Assembly (NCBI RefSeq): GCF_020510525.1
Contig: NZ_CP075188.1
Coordinates: 3,596,001-3,660,000, forward strand
Origin: Quatrionicoccus australiensis
GTDB taxonomy: Bacteria > Pseudomonadota > Gammaproteobacteria > Burkholderiales > Rhodocyclaceae
Length of the DNA stretch: 64,000 bases
Direction: 5' to 3'
Shown: positions 48,809 through 58,045 of the stretch, piece by piece
Layout: each line of letters begins with the position of its first letter
How positions within the stretch are numbered: position 1 is the stretch's first letter
Made by a program: the position numbers and the translations under genes
Notes under the pieces: model-generated
What the model was told of the DNA's origin: nothing
The model's input: only the letters and a program-made list of their open reading frames with translations
Database searches by the model: none

Positions 48809-49984
48809 ATGAGCCAGGCCGCCTTCAGCTGGGAAGATCCTTTCCGCCTCGACAGCCAGCTCGCCGCCGACGAGCGCCAGGTGCGCAATGCGGCGCAGAG
48901 CTTCGCCCGCAAGGCGCTGGCGCCGCGCATCCGCGATGCTTTCCGGCACGAGACGGTCGACCCGGCGATTTTCCGCGAAATGGGCGCCATGGGCCTGCTC
49001 GGCTCAACCTTGCCGCCGCAGTACGGCGGCGCCGGGCTGAACTACGTTTCCTACGGCCTGATCGCGCGCGAAATCGAATACATCGACTCGGGCTACCGCA
49101 CCATGCTCAGCGTGCAGTCCTCGCTGGTCATGCTACCCATCTTCGCCTTCGGCAGCGACGAGCAGAAAGAGAAATACCTGCCCCGCCTCGGCCAGGGCGA
49201 GTTGATCGGCTGCTTCGGCCTGACCGAGCCGGACTCCGGCTCCGACCCCGGCAGCCTGAACACGCGCGCCCGCGCCGTGCCCGGCGGCTGGAAGCTGTCC
49301 GGCAGCAAGAACTGGATTTCCAATGCGCCGATTGCCGACGTCTTCATCGTCTGGGCCAAGGACGATGCCGGCAAGATCCGCGGCTTCATCCTGGAAAAAG
49401 GCATGGCGGGGCTGTCGGCGCCGGTCATTCACGGCAAGGTCGGGCTGCGCGCCGCGATCACCGGCGAGATCGTCATGGACGAAGTCTTCGTCCCGAACGA
49501 GAACCTGCTACCCGGCGTCAGCGGCCTGAAAGGGCCGTTTACCTGCCTCAACTCGGCGCGCTACGGCATCGCCTGGGGTGCCCTGGGTGCCGCCGAAGCC
49601 TGCTGGCACACGGCGCGGCAATACACGCTGGAGCGCAAGCAATTCGACAAGCCGCTCGCCGCCAACCAGCTGATCCAGAAAAAGCTGGCCGACATGCAGA
49701 CCGAAATCGCCCTCGGCATCCAGAGCGTGCTGCGCCTCGGCCGGATGATGGATGACGGCAGCGCCGCGCCGGAAAACGTCTCGATGCTGAAACGCAACTC
49801 CTGCGGCAAAGCCCTCGACATCGCCCGCACGGCGCGCGACATGCTGGGCGGTAACGGCATTTCCGACGACTTCGGCGTCATCCGCCACCTGGTCAATCTG
49901 GAAGTGGTCAATACCTATGAAGGCACGCACGACGTGCACGCCCTCATCCTCGGCCGGGCCCAGACGGGAATTTCGGCCTTTTGA
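48809..49984 (+). CDS. gcdH: Glutaryl-CoA dehydrogenase-type acyl-CoA dehydrogenase
   Basis: 391 residues; oxidative decarboxylation of glutaryl-CoA to crotonyl-CoA, in Lys/Trp and benzoate breakdown. The GCDH pattern is clear: '[13 protein letters not shown]', '[15 protein letters not shown]', and the base in '[22 protein letters not shown]'. Starts directly after the haemerythrin stop with no ribosome site of its own, so it relies on coupled translation. 3' end overlaps the convergent MFS gene by 41 nt. Confidence 0.92.
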   Translation: MSQAAFSWEDPFRLDSQLAADERQVRNAAQSFARKALAPRIRDAFRHETVDPAIFREMGAMGLLGSTLPPQYGGAGLNYVSYGLIAREIEYIDSGYRTMLSVQSSLVMLPIFAFGSDEQKEKYLPRLGQGELIGCFGLTEPDSGSDPGSLNTRARAVPGGWKLSGSKNWISNAPIADVFIVWAKDDAGKIRGFILEKGMAGLSAPVIHGKVGLRAAITGEIVMDEVFVPNENLLPGVSGLKGPFTCLNSARYGIAWGALGAAEACWHTARQYTLERKQFDKPLAANQLIQKKLADMQTEIALGIQSVLRLGRMMDDGSAAPENVSMLKRNSCGKALDIARTARDMLGGNGISDDFGVIRHLVNLEVVNTYEGTHDVHALILGRAQTGISAF

Positions 49985-51137
49985 GCACGTAGACCGCCAG
50001 GCAAAAGCCTGCCGCCAGCAGCAGGGCGGCAGGCAGTTCAAACCGGACCGGCTGCAGTAGCGGCAAATACTGCGTCGCCAGGGCAATGCGGGCAAAACTG
50101 CTGATCGCCAGCACGGCAAAAAAGCTGCCCATGAACAAGCCCTCCGCCCCCCGCCTGCCATCTACGCCAGCCTGCTCCATCAGTCCGCCGAAGACCATGG
50201 CCCACCCCGCTCCGGTCAGCAACTGCAGGCCAATCAGCCCGGCCAGCCCGCCGCTCAAGCCGGCACCATAGCTGGCCAGCGCGGTCAGCAACAAACCGGC
50301 CGCAACCACGGACCAGGCGGCAAAACGCTTGACCAGCGCGGACACGGCCAGCAGCGTCGCAAAGAATCCCAGCCAGAGCAGCGGCATCAACCAGGGCAGG
50401 CTGTCCTTGCCGACATGCAGCAAGTACAAGGGCGCGGCATTGACGAAGGCATGCACCTGGAAACCGAAGGCAGCCAGCCCGAGAACCGCCAGCAGGGGCA
50501 GGTAGCTCGCAAACGCAACGGGCTGCTGCCCATCATCTGCCTCGAGATCAGGGGGAACAGGCGCAAGCCGCAGCAGGACCAGCACCGCCCCCAGCAGGGC
50601 CAAGCCGGACAGGGCAAAAACCAGTTGCGGATCAACCCCTTTAAGCCACAACCCGAGGAAAGGCGAAAGCGCCGAAGCCAGCGCCATGCCGCCGGCGTAG
50701 CACAAGACCAGTTGCCCCTGCTGCGCCGCCTTGGCCCGCTTGGCCAGCAACACCATCGTCGGCGCGCGCACGACCGAAGCCGAAATGACCCAGATGGCGA
50801 GCACCAGCAGCAACAAGCCCGGCGACACAGGCGCCAGCGAGGGCAACAGGAGAAAGGCCACGGCCGACAGCGAGGTCAGCCACAGAAGCAGGCGGGCCAA
50901 GCGGCGATAAGTATCGGCCATGCGGTCCGCCGCAATGCCGAAGGCAATGTCCATCGCCGCAAAAATCAACTGGTCGACCATCAGCAACCAGGGCAGCCAG
51001 CTCGCCGCGAGCCCCGCCCCTTTGAGCAAATCCGGCAAATAGAGGGCGTAAACCGTCCAGCCCAGCGTGAAGAAAAACTGCACGCCCGCCAGGGCCAGGC
51101 CGCGGCTCAAACTGTTTTTCCCTGTGGCTACGCTCAT
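49944..51137 (-). CDS. MFS transporter, unknown substrate
   Basis: 397 residues with about 12 hydrophobic segments and a central charged loop ('[12 protein letters not shown]') separating two halves, the major facilitator layout. Motif A-like '[18 protein letters not shown]' follows helix 2. Substrate cannot be inferred; no regulator adjacent. 3' end overlaps gcdH. Confidence 0.8.
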   Translation of the reverse strand: MSVATGKNSLSRGLALAGVQFFFTLGWTVYALYLPDLLKGAGLAASWLPWLLMVDQLIFAAMDIAFGIAADRMADTYRRLARLLLWLTSLSAVAFLLLPSLAPVSPGLLLLVLAIWVISASVVRAPTMVLLAKRAKAAQQGQLVLCYAGGMALASALSPFLGLWLKGVDPQLVFALSGLALLGAVLVLLRLAPVPPDLEADDGQQPVAFASYLPLLAVLGLAAFGFQVHAFVNAAPLYLLHVGKDSLPWLMPLLWLGFFATLLAVSALVKRFAAWSVVAAGLLLTALASYGAGLSGGLAGLIGLQLLTGAGWAMVFGGLMEQAGVDGRRGAEGLFMGSFFAVLAISSFARIALATQYLPLLQPVRFELPAALLLAAGFCLAVYVLKRPKFPSGPGRG

Positions 51138-51205
51138 GGCTTTCTCATTTCAAGGTCGCTACCGGCGCATGATAATCTAGGCGCCCACGCTGCCAAGGGG
51201 CTGCC

Positions 51206-51685
51206 ATGAGTTCCGTTCATTATCAAGCCATCGTCGCCGCCCCCGGTTTCTGCCTCGGGGTGCAATGTGATGCCGACGAAATCACCGGCATCGATTTTCT
51301 CGAACCCTGCCCGGCGCAGGAAGCAGGCAGCGCCCTGGCCGCCGAAGCGGTGCGCCAGCTGGAAGCCTATCTGGCCGATCCGGCGTACACCTTCAACCTG
51401 CCGCTGCGGCCGGCCGGCACCAGTTTCCAGCGTCGCGTCTGGCAACAGATCGCGGCGATTCCCGGCGGCCGGACCCAGACTTACGGTCAACTGGCAAAAA
51501 ACATCAAAAATGCGCCGCGTGCCGTCGGCCAGGCCTGTGGTGCCAATCCCTACCCGGTCGTTGTGCCCTGCCACCGCGTCATTGCGACCGGCGGCGGCCT
51601 CGGCGGTTTTGCGCGTGAGCGCGGCGGCTTTCTGCTCGACGTCAAACGCTGGCTACTGCAGCATGAACACAGCCTCCCCGGCTGA
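51206..51685 (+). CDS. ogt: O6-methylguanine-DNA methyltransferase (Ogt type)
   Basis: 159 residues; transfers alkyl groups from O6-guanine to its own Cys. Active Cys122 in 'VVPCHRVI', helix 'GTSFQRRVWQQIAAIPGGRTQTYGQLA', and 'GGFARERGGFLLDVKRWLL' are all present. Overlaps xerD by 23 nt. Confidence 0.95.
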   Translation: MSSVHYQAIVAAPGFCLGVQCDADEITGIDFLEPCPAQEAGSALAAEAVRQLEAYLADPAYTFNLPLRPAGTSFQRRVWQQIAAIPGGRTQTYGQLAKNIKNAPRAVGQACGANPYPVVVPCHRVIATGGGLGGFARERGGFLLDVKRWLLQHEHSLPG

Positions 51686-52571
51686 TCTCGCCGAGATCGA
51701 CAATTTCTGCGACGCCCTGTGGCTGGAAGACGGGCTGGCCAGAACGACGCTCGACAGCTACCGTTCCGACCTCGGCCGCCTGGCGCTGTGGCTGGCCACG
51801 CACAGCCACGAGGCCCTGCTCGATTGCCGCGACACGACGCTCACCGGCTTCATCGCCGACCTGTCGCGGACAACGCGCGCTACCTCGCAGGCACGCTACC
51901 TGTCCACGCTGCGCCGCTTCTTTCGCTGGCAACTCGGGCGCGGCCGCATCTTTGCCGATCCGACCCTGAAGCTGGCCAACCCGGCCCGACCGTCGCGCCT
52001 GCCCAAGGTGATGTCGGAAAAGCAGGTCGACCACCTGCTTGCCGCGCCCGACCTCGATACGCCGCTCGGCCTGCGTGACCGCGCCATGCTGGAAACGCTC
52101 TACGCGACCGGCCTGCGCGTTTCCGAACTGGTCAATCTGAAAATCCATGAAGTCGGCTTCAACGAAGGCGTCATCCGCGTCCTCGGCAAGGGCAGCAAGG
52201 AAAGGCTGGTACCGCTCGGCGAAGTCGCCATCGACTGGCTGCAGCGCTATCTCGACGAGGCGCGCAACGACATCCTGAAGAACCAGCAAAGCGAAGCCCT
52301 GTTCGTCACCGGCCGCGGCGGCGCCATGACGCGTCAGGCCTTCTGGCAGTTGATCAAGCGCTATGCGCTGCAGGCCGGCATCGACCCGGCCAAACTGTCA
52401 CCGCACGTACTGCGCCACGCCTTCGCCACCCATTTGCTCAACCATGGCGCCGACCTGCGCGTCGTCCAGCTGCTGCTCGGCCATGCCGACATCACGACAA
52501 CACAGATCTACACCCACGTCGCGCGCGAACGGCTGAAGAGCCTGCACACGCTGCATCATCCGCGCAGCTGA
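51663..52571 (+). CDS. xerD: Tyrosine recombinase XerD
   Basis: 302 residues; resolves chromosome dimers at dif with XerC. Catalytic set: Arg in 'YATGLRVSELVNLK', Lys in 'GKGSKERLVPLG', His-x-x-Arg in 'LSPHVLRHAFATHLL', and the final 'LLGHADITTTQIYTHV' with the Tyr nucleophile. 'RT..T..SY.SDL..L..W' starts the SAM-like domain. The ATG inside ogt has no clear ribosome site, so expression depends on ogt translation. Confidence 0.93.
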   Translation: MNTASPADLAEIDNFCDALWLEDGLARTTLDSYRSDLGRLALWLATHSHEALLDCRDTTLTGFIADLSRTTRATSQARYLSTLRRFFRWQLGRGRIFADPTLKLANPARPSRLPKVMSEKQVDHLLAAPDLDTPLGLRDRAMLETLYATGLRVSELVNLKIHEVGFNEGVIRVLGKGSKERLVPLGEVAIDWLQRYLDEARNDILKNQQSEALFVTGRGGAMTRQAFWQLIKRYALQAGIDPAKLSPHVLRHAFATHLLNHGADLRVVQLLLGHADITTTQIYTHVARERLKSLHTLHHPRS

Positions 52572-52577
52572 ACGTTC

Positions 52578-52913
52578 TCAGGCATAAACGTCGACTTCAG
52601 TGCCAAGTTTGTCATCGGCCGACCTGGCCGGTGCCGCGGCAGGCGACTGCTCGCTGCTTGCTGCTGCCTTGTCCGCCTCCTGCTTCTGCAATTGCGCAAT
52701 CCGCGCCTGCAAGACCTCGATCTGTTGCTGGATCAGTTCGGCCTGCTTGGCAGCGTCTTCCGAGTCGCTCTCCTGCAATTTGGCCAATTTCTTTTGCAAT
52801 GCGGCAATCTGCTTTTCCAGCGCGGCTATGCTGTTCGCCGAACTGCTGCCACCCGCACTGACAGGACTGCTGCCACCACTCCCGCTATTGGTAGGAACGC
52901 TGATATTGCTCAT
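52578..52913 (-). CDS. FlxA-like coiled-coil protein
   Basis: 111 residues. Ser/Gly-rich start, then a coiled coil at about residues 28-80 ('IAALEKQIAALQKKLAKLQESDSEDAAKQAELIQQQIEVLQARIAQLQKQEAD') and an Ala/Ser-rich tail, the FlxA-family layout. FlxA was named for its link to flagellar regulation in E. coli; its function is unknown. Start at 52913 by AGGAG. Converges on xerD with a 6-nt gap. Confidence 0.78.
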   Translation of the reverse strand: MSNISVPTNSGSGGSSPVSAGGSSSANSIAALEKQIAALQKKLAKLQESDSEDAAKQAELIQQQIEVLQARIAQLQKQEADKAAASSEQSPAAAPARSADDKLGTEVDVYA

Positions 52914-53080
52914 GCTGTTTCTCCTGATTGATGGATCTGCTCCTGTTATCGGCCGGCACCGCGAAAAACTTGGCAGCTGAAACGGTAAATCCACGTAAAG
53001 ACAGGTAAAGATGGCCGCTCAGCGGTCGACCTTGTCCGACGCGGTAAAATCAGCCGTCGCCCGCATCCACCGAACTCGCC

Positions 53081-53572
53081 ATGAGCAAAACCGAACACGC
53101 CCCCGAAACCCAGGCCACCAAGTTCCTGAAAGCGCACAAAGTCGCCTTCTCCAGCCACCTCTATGCCTACGAGGAGCATGGCGGCACCAAGGTTTCGGCG
53201 CGCGAACTCAACGTCGACGAGCACGCCGTGGTCAAGACCCTGATTTTCGAGGACGAGAACGCCAAGCCGCTGATCGTGCTGATGCACGGCGACTGCAAGG
53301 TGTCGACCAAGGAGCTGGCACGCCAGGTTGGCTGCAAGAAGATCGAGCCGTGCAAGCCGGAAGTCGCCAACCGGCACAGCGGCTTCCTGGTCGGCGGTAC
53401 CAGCCCGTTCGGCACCAAGAAGGCGATGCCGGTCTTCATCGAGAAAACGATCCTTGACCTGCCGCTGATTTACATCAATGGCGGCCGCCGCGGCTACCTG
53501 GTCGGCATTCATCCGCACGACATCCTGCGCACGCTGGCGGCCAAGGCAGTGGACGCGGCGCTGCCGGGCTGA
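53081..53572 (+). CDS. ybaK: Cys-tRNA(Pro) deacylase YbaK
   Basis: 163 residues. Trans-editing factor that removes Cys from mischarged tRNA-Pro. Family blocks 'YEEHGGTKVSARELNVDEHAVVKTLIFEDE' with the catalytic Lys in 'VVKTL', 'VGGTSPFGTKKAMPVFIE', and 'INGGRRGYLVGIHP' are present. Confidence 0.94.
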   Translation: MSKTEHAPETQATKFLKAHKVAFSSHLYAYEEHGGTKVSARELNVDEHAVVKTLIFEDENAKPLIVLMHGDCKVSTKELARQVGCKKIEPCKPEVANRHSGFLVGGTSPFGTKKAMPVFIEKTILDLPLIYINGGRRGYLVGIHPHDILRTLAAKAVDAALPG

Positions 53573-53664
53573 TTTGCTTTGGCAATGACTGCCATTTAAT
53601 CAATCAACTGGAGCTATGGCGACGCAACCCATAAAGTGACACTCATCGAACCAGGAGTGCCAGC

Positions 53665-54540
53665 ATGAGCCAGATCGTCATCCAGCATTACGCCCGCCCC
53701 GCCGCCCGCCGCCATTTGTGGGTCGGCCTCGCCATGGCCGGCATCGCCGTCGCTTTCGGCATCGAGCAGATCGCTTTCTGGCTGGCCGCCCACCCGATGG
53801 CCGCCAAGGGCCTCGAAGCCAGCCTGTTTGCCGGCCTCGCCACCGGGCTCGGGGCAATTCCGGTGCTTTTCTTGCGTCGACCGTCCGAGCGACTGATGGC
53901 GCCGATGCTCGGCCTGGCCGGCGGCATGATGCTCGCCGCCAGTCTTTTTTCCTTGCTCGTGCCGGCCGTGCAAAGCGTCGCAGCCAGCCCGGCTGCATGG
54001 CCGCTCGGCGTCGTCACCGCGCTGGCCTTCATGGCCGGGGTCGCGCTCATGCAGCAGATGGACCGCCGCACCCAGCACGCCCACGTCGAGAGCATAGACA
54101 GCAACAGCGCCTTGCCGCGGGTCGGCCTCGTGGTTGCCGCGATCGCCTTGCATAACGTGCCGGAAGGGCTTGCCGTCGGCGTCTCGGCCGCCGCCGGCGC
54201 CGATCACGGGATGACGCTGGGCATCGCCATCCAGAATGTACCGGAAGGCTGGATCGTCGCCAGTGCGATGCTGGTGCTTGGTGCGACACCCTTGCGCGCC
54301 GCCGCAATTGCGCTCGCCACCGGCCTCGTCGAGCCGCTCGGCGGCTTGCTCGGTGTCGTCGCCAGCAGCCTGGCCGGCGAAGCCTTGCCGCTCGCCCTCG
54401 CCGCCGCAGCCGGGGCGATGCTCTGGGTGGTCAGCCACGAATTGATCCCGGCCTCGCACAAGCCGGGTCGCGAAGCCGCCGGCACCGCCGGGCTGGCCGC
54501 CGGTTTCGCGATCATGACCGTACTCGCCGCGGCATTCTGA
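53665..54540 (+). CDS. ZIP-family metal transporter
   Basis: 291 residues, about eight membrane helices. The metal-binding helices 4 and 5 carry 'HNVPEGLAVGVSAAAG' and 'QNVPEGWIVASAMLVL'; the His of the second site is Gln here, as in some GufA/ZupT members. Likely imports Zn2+ or other divalent metals; selectivity not readable. A His-poor variable loop lies at about 130-150. Ends at the two-way palindromic terminator. Confidence 0.88.
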   Translation: MSQIVIQHYARPAARRHLWVGLAMAGIAVAFGIEQIAFWLAAHPMAAKGLEASLFAGLATGLGAIPVLFLRRPSERLMAPMLGLAGGMMLAASLFSLLVPAVQSVAASPAAWPLGVVTALAFMAGVALMQQMDRRTQHAHVESIDSNSALPRVGLVVAAIALHNVPEGLAVGVSAAAGADHGMTLGIAIQNVPEGWIVASAMLVLGATPLRAAAIALATGLVEPLGGLLGVVASSLAGEALPLALAAAAGAMLWVVSHELIPASHKPGREAAGTAGLAAGFAIMTVLAAAF

Positions 54541-54548
54541 GCGCGACA

Positions 54549-54588
54549 AAAAAGGCCCAGCGGTCGACGTCGACCGCTGGGCCTTTTT
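54549..54588. terminator. Perfect 40-bp palindrome, two-way terminator
   Basis: 20-nt arms with no spacer (AAAAAGGCCCAGCGGTCGAC and its exact complement), between the converging ZIP and folB genes. A-run on one side and T-run on the other make a terminator for both strands. The centre GTCGACGTCGAC ties it to the GGTCGAC-ended element family. Confidence 0.88.
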
Positions 54589-54600
54589 GCTTGCTGTCTT

Positions 54601-54951
54601 TTAGAGCGAGCGCTCGATGATCACGCCGACGCGCTTGACGCCCGGCATCATGCCGAGCTTGGCAATCGAGACGCGCACCCAGTGCACGGCGAAGGTTTCC
54701 AGGATGTAGCTGGCGACATGTTCGGCCAGCGCCTCGATCAGGTTGAAATGGCTGCCCGCCAGATCGCTGCGCAGGCGCTCGACGACCACGGCGTAGTCCA
54801 CGGTATCGCGGATGTCGTCGCTGGCGCCGGCCGAGACGGTCGACACGCCGATTTGCAGAGAAATCTCGACCGTCTGCGACATGGCCTTTTCGCGCGGATA
54901 GATGCCTATCCACGTCTCGGCGCGCAGTTCTTCGATGAAAATGATGTCCAT
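54601..54951 (-). CDS. folB: Dihydroneopterin aldolase
   Basis: 116 residues; folate pathway, dihydroneopterin to hydroxymethyl-dihydropterin. '[20 protein letters not shown]' (substrate-binding start), '[33 protein letters not shown]' and the Lys in '[11 protein letters not shown]' match FolB. Divergent from plsY with a 67-nt gap. Confidence 0.94.
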   Translation of the reverse strand: MDIIFIEELRAETWIGIYPREKAMSQTVEISLQIGVSTVSAGASDDIRDTVDYAVVVERLRSDLAGSHFNLIEALAEHVASYILETFAVHWVRVSIAKLGMMPGVKRVGVIIERSL

Positions 54952-55018
54952 ACGGGAGTCGAAATGCCTTGGCAGTGTAAAATCCGCCGCGATTGTACTC
55001 CAGCCGGGATATCACCTC

Positions 55019-55615
55019 ATGCAAACCGCACTCGCCATCCTTGCCGCTTATCTGCTCGGCTCCGTTCCCTTCGCGATGATTTCCTCCAAGCTGTTCGGCC
55101 TCGCCGACCCGCGCACCTACGGTTCGGGCAATCCCGGCGCCACCAACGTGCTGCGCAGCGGCAACAAGAAGGCGGCACTGTTCACGCTGCTCGGCGATGC
55201 GCTCAAGGGCTGGGCCGCCGTCTTCGTCGCGCAGCAATACGGCCTGAGCGACAACATGATCGGCCTCGTTGCGCTGGCCGTCTTCCTCGGCCACCTTTAC
55301 CCGGTCTTCCTCAAGTTCAAGGGCGGCAAGGGTGTCGCCACCGCCGCCGGCGTACTGATTGCGCTCGATCCCGCGCTCGGCCTGGCCGTACTTGGCACCT
55401 GGCTGTTCGTCGCCTTCGCTTCCCGCTATTCGTCGCTCGCCGCCGTCCTGGCCGCCGCCCTGGCGCCGGTCTATGCGGCGCTGCTGCATGGCGCTGCGCA
55501 CCCGAGCATCGTCGTCGGCATCATCGCCATGGCCCTGATCGGCAAGCACTGGCAGAACATTCAGCGCCTGCTCGCCGGCCAGGAGTCCAAAATCGGCAGC
55601 AAGAAGAAGGCATGA
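55019..55615 (+). CDS. plsY: Acyl-phosphate glycerol-3-phosphate acyltransferase
   Basis: 198 residues; membrane enzyme of phospholipid synthesis. Motifs '[36 protein letters not shown]', '[24 protein letters not shown]' and '[13 protein letters not shown]' are those of PlsY. Confidence 0.95.
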   Translation: MQTALAILAAYLLGSVPFAMISSKLFGLADPRTYGSGNPGATNVLRSGNKKAALFTLLGDALKGWAAVFVAQQYGLSDNMIGLVALAVFLGHLYPVFLKFKGGKGVATAAGVLIALDPALGLAVLGTWLFVAFASRYSSLAAVLAAALAPVYAALLHGAAHPSIVVGIIAMALIGKHWQNIQRLLAGQESKIGSKKKA

Positions 55616-55789
55616 AACCCAAGCGCTTCCGCCCAAAAGCAATGCCGGTTCGCCGGCATTTTTTTTCGCCCACAACAATAGCTATAGGACATCGATAGCA
55701 TTCGATCTATTGACTGGATGAATCAACGACCGCCATCTAGACTGCAGGCATCAGGTCAGAACGACCTGCTTTCAGCCAAGGAGGCCACC

Positions 55790-55882
55790 ATGATTACCCG
55801 TTTCATTGATCGCTGGTTCGACGAACTTGTCGCCTGGGAACCCTGCATCGACGTGCTCGCCACGCTGCCCGACAATTTCTGA
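55790..55882 (+). CDS. Tiny ORF with strong ribosome site (30 residues)
   Basis: ATG 55790 is preceded by AAGGAGG at about 8 nt, one of the best ribosome sites here. Product begins MITRFIDRWFDELVAWEPC and ends with TLPDNF; 30 residues, amphipathic, no Cys pairs. It lies 55 nt before a second small ORF with its own ribosome site. Could be a leader peptide or a small protein. ATAG/CTAT and ATCGAT dyads lie upstream (55684-55712). Confidence 0.5.
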   Translation: MITRFIDRWFDELVAWEPCIDVLATLPDNF

Positions 55883-55937
55883 ACCGTTTCGACACCTCGC
55901 GCCGGATGGCGCGCCACACCATTTCTGGAGAAATCTG

Positions 55938-56204
55938 ATGGGCCGCAAATGCTGCAAGTCCAACCCGCCGTGCAGCAATTGCCCGAAACGCCACAAGAAA
56001 AAGGGGAAAAAGGCGGGCGCAGCGGTCGACACCGCGGCATGGCCGATTTTCTACTGCGCCGTCGCCGACATTTCCATCAGCGGCCAGCGCGGCTGCACGG
56101 CAAAGCTGCCGGCTTCCTTGGCCGGTGTGCCGGACTGCAGGCGCAGGCAACCGGCCAGCGCGATCATCGCGCCGTTGTCGGTACAGAATTCCAGCTCCGG
56201 GTAA
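55938..56204 (+). CDS. Small Cys/Lys-rich ORF overlapping the tsaD 3' end
   Basis: 88 residues from ATG 55938 with GGAG 8 nt upstream. The first 25 residues are striking: '[20 protein letters not shown]', then a Lys run. Four Cys in CC-x6-C-x2-C suggest metal binding. The rest runs antisense over the last 154 nt of tsaD and could be an extension without function; a shorter protein would need a stop that is not present. Conserved short Cys-rich proteins of this look exist in proteobacteria; I cannot name this one. Confidence 0.5.
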   Translation: MGRKCCKSNPPCSNCPKRHKKKGKKAGAAVDTAAWPIFYCAVADISISGQRGCTAKLPASLAGVPDCRRRQPASAIIAPLSVQNSSSG

Positions 56205-57082
56205 TAGACGCGGAACTGTTTGCGTTTTGCCTCGCGGTCGAGCGTCGCCCGCAACTGCTTGTTGGCACCGACACCACCGGCCACCACCAGCTGTTTGAGG
56301 CCGGTCTGCTTCATCGCCTTCAGCGACTTCTTGACCAGCACCTCGACGATGGCTTCCTGGAAGGCACGCGCCGCGTCGGCCTTGAAGGATTCGGTGAGCG
56401 ACTCGCCCTGCTCGCGGACCAGTGTCAGCACCGCCGTCTTCAGGCCGGAAAAGCTGAAACTCAGGTCGCCCGAATGCAGCATCGGGCGCGGCAGGCTGTA
56501 TTTCTCCGGATCGCCCTGTTCGGCCAGCTTCGAGAGCAGCGCACCGCCCGGATACGGCAGACCAAGCATCTTGGCACTCTTGTCGAAAGCCTCGCCGGCC
56601 GCATCGTCCAGGGTTTCGCCGAGCAATTCGTATTCGCCAACGCCAGTGACACGCATCAATTGCGTATGACCGCCGGAAACCAGCAGCGCGACAAACGGGA
56701 AGCTCGGCGGCGTGCTCGATAACAAGGGCGACAGCAGATGCCCTTCAAGGTGATGTACCGGGATCGTCGGCTTGCCGATGGAGAGCGCCAGGGCTTCGGC
56801 AAAGGCGCAGCCGACCAGCAGCGCGCCCGACAAGCCGGGACCGCGCGTGTAAGCCACGGCATCGACCTCGGCCAGTTGCCGGCCGGAGCGCACCAGGGCC
56901 TCGCGCAGCAGGGGCACGACGCGCCGGATGTGATCGCGCGACGCCAGTTCCGGCACGACACCGCCGTACTCGGCGTGCATCGCCACCTGCGAATGCAGGG
57001 CATGCGACAAAAGGCCGGCTTCGCTGTCGTAGAGGGCGATTCCGGTTTCGTCGCAGGAGGATTCAATACCGAGGACTAGCAT
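56051..57082 (-). CDS. tsaD: tRNA N6-adenosine threonylcarbamoyltransferase
   Basis: 343 residues; last step of t6A37 synthesis. '[19 protein letters not shown]', '[16 protein letters not shown]', the metal-binding 'HHLEGH', and '[16 protein letters not shown]' are present. Start at 57082 by family alignment; the longer frame lacks a ribosome site. Divergent from rpsU, the classic arrangement. Confidence 0.96.
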   Translation of the reverse strand: MLVLGIESSCDETGIALYDSEAGLLSHALHSQVAMHAEYGGVVPELASRDHIRRVVPLLREALVRSGRQLAEVDAVAYTRGPGLSGALLVGCAFAEALALSIGKPTIPVHHLEGHLLSPLLSSTPPSFPFVALLVSGGHTQLMRVTGVGEYELLGETLDDAAGEAFDKSAKMLGLPYPGGALLSKLAEQGDPEKYSLPRPMLHSGDLSFSFSGLKTAVLTLVREQGESLTESFKADAARAFQEAIVEVLVKKSLKAMKQTGLKQLVVAGGVGANKQLRATLDREAKRKQFRVYYPELEFCTDNGAMIALAGCLRLQSGTPAKEAGSFAVQPRWPLMEMSATAQ

Positions 57083-57219
57083 GGGTGCGCATTTTAACAC
57101 TTGGAACTCAAAGGTCTTTTGCAATATACTGCTCGGCTACCCGCAAACCAGCGGAAAAATTTTGCGCGCACTGCCTTCTACTTGACCTGGCAGGCGCCTA
57201 ACGGAAGGGGGTGATTTAT

Positions 57220-57432
57220 ATGCCAAACATTCGTGTCAAGGAAAATGAGCCGTTCGAAGTTGCCATCCGCCGCTTCAAGCGCACGGTTGAAAAAACTGGT
57301 CTCCTGACCGAGCTGCGTGCCCGTGAGTTTTACGAAAAGCCCACCGCCGAACGCAAGCGCAAGTTGGCTGCTGCCGTCAAACGCCACCACAAGCGTATTC
57401 GCAGCCAGACCCTGCCGCCGAAACTGTACTGA
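57220..57432 (+). CDS. rpsU: Ribosomal protein bS21
   Basis: 70 residues, standard length. '[21 protein letters not shown]', then '[23 protein letters not shown]'. Start at 57220 with GGGGGTGAT 4 nt before it; a GTG three codons earlier would place the ribosome site inside the gene. First gene of the macromolecular-synthesis block, but a terminator lies after it, so downstream genes may be expressed at a lower level. Confidence 0.97.
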   Translation: MPNIRVKENEPFEVAIRRFKRTVEKTGLLTELRAREFYEKPTAERKRKLAAAVKRHHKRIRSQTLPPKLY

Positions 57433-57459
57433 TCCAGTACGGTGAATGCCGCACCAAAG

Positions 57460-57491
57460 AGCCGCCAGCCTCAACAGCCGGCGGCTTTTTT
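57460..57491 (+). terminator. Terminator after rpsU
   Basis: Stem AGCCGCC / GGCGGCT, loop of 13 nt, T-run. Located 28 nt after the rpsU stop; likely partial, allowing read-through to yqeY-dnaG-rpoD. Confidence 0.82.
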
Positions 57492-57522
57492 ATTTAAATT
57501 CAGGATCCAGGATCCAGTCATT

Positions 57523-57571
57523 AGGATCGAGCAAAGGCAAAACCTCGCGCTTTTACTCGATCCTCGATCCT
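57523..57571. repeat. Second copy of the GGATCGAG/CTCGATCC dyad
   Basis: AGGATCGAG at 57523-57531, CTCGATCCT at 57556-57564 and 57563-57571. The 16-nt stretch CTCGATCCTCGATCCT is identical to that at 25117-25132. Upstream, CAGGATCCAGGATCCAG (57501-57517) looks like a decayed half. Confidence 0.75.
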
Positions 57572-57592
57572 CATAACTAGCAGCTAAAAAAA

Positions 57593-58039
57593 ATGAGCCT
57601 CAAAGCACGCATCACCGAAGACATGAAATCGGCCATGAAGGCCAAGGAAACCGCCAAGCTGGCCGCCATTCGCCTGCTGCTCGCCGCCCTCAAGCAGAAG
57701 GAAGTCGACGAGCGCGTCGAACTTGATGACAACGCTGTCATCGCCGTCATCGAAAAGCTGGTCAAGCAGCGCAAGGACAGCGTCAGCCAGTACGAAGCTG
57801 CCGCCCGCCAGGATCTGGCCGATGCCGAAAAGGCCGAAATCGCCATCCTCGGCGCCTACCTGCCGGAAAAGATGAGCAGCGAAGACACCGCTGCCGCCGT
57901 GGCCGCTGCCGTCGCCGCAACCGGCGCCAAGGGCCCGGCCGACATGGGCAAGCTGATGGCTGTCCTGAAGCCGCAACTGGCTGGCAAGGCCGACATGGCG
58001 GAAGTCTCGAAACTGGTAAAAGCCGCACTTGCCGGTTAA
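57593..58039 (+). CDS. GatB/YqeY domain protein
   Basis: 148 residues. YqeY family ('SLKARITEDMKSAMKAKETAKLAAIRLLLAALKQKEVDER', 'AAVAATGAKGPADMGKLMAVLKPQLAGKADMAEVSKLVKAAL'), related to the tail domain of GatB amidotransferase. Role unclear, presumed tRNA binding. Common between rpsU and dnaG. Confidence 0.94.
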   Translation: MSLKARITEDMKSAMKAKETAKLAAIRLLLAALKQKEVDERVELDDNAVIAVIEKLVKQRKDSVSQYEAAARQDLADAEKAEIAILGAYLPEKMSSEDTAAAVAAAVAATGAKGPADMGKLMAVLKPQLAGKADMAEVSKLVKAALAG

Positions 58040-58045
58040 AGCGCG

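Noticed and set aside
55684..55712. OxyR-type site (ATAG-N7-CTAT pattern) before the small ORFs
   Set aside because: Spacing is 8 instead of 7 and only one half fits; too weak to call.
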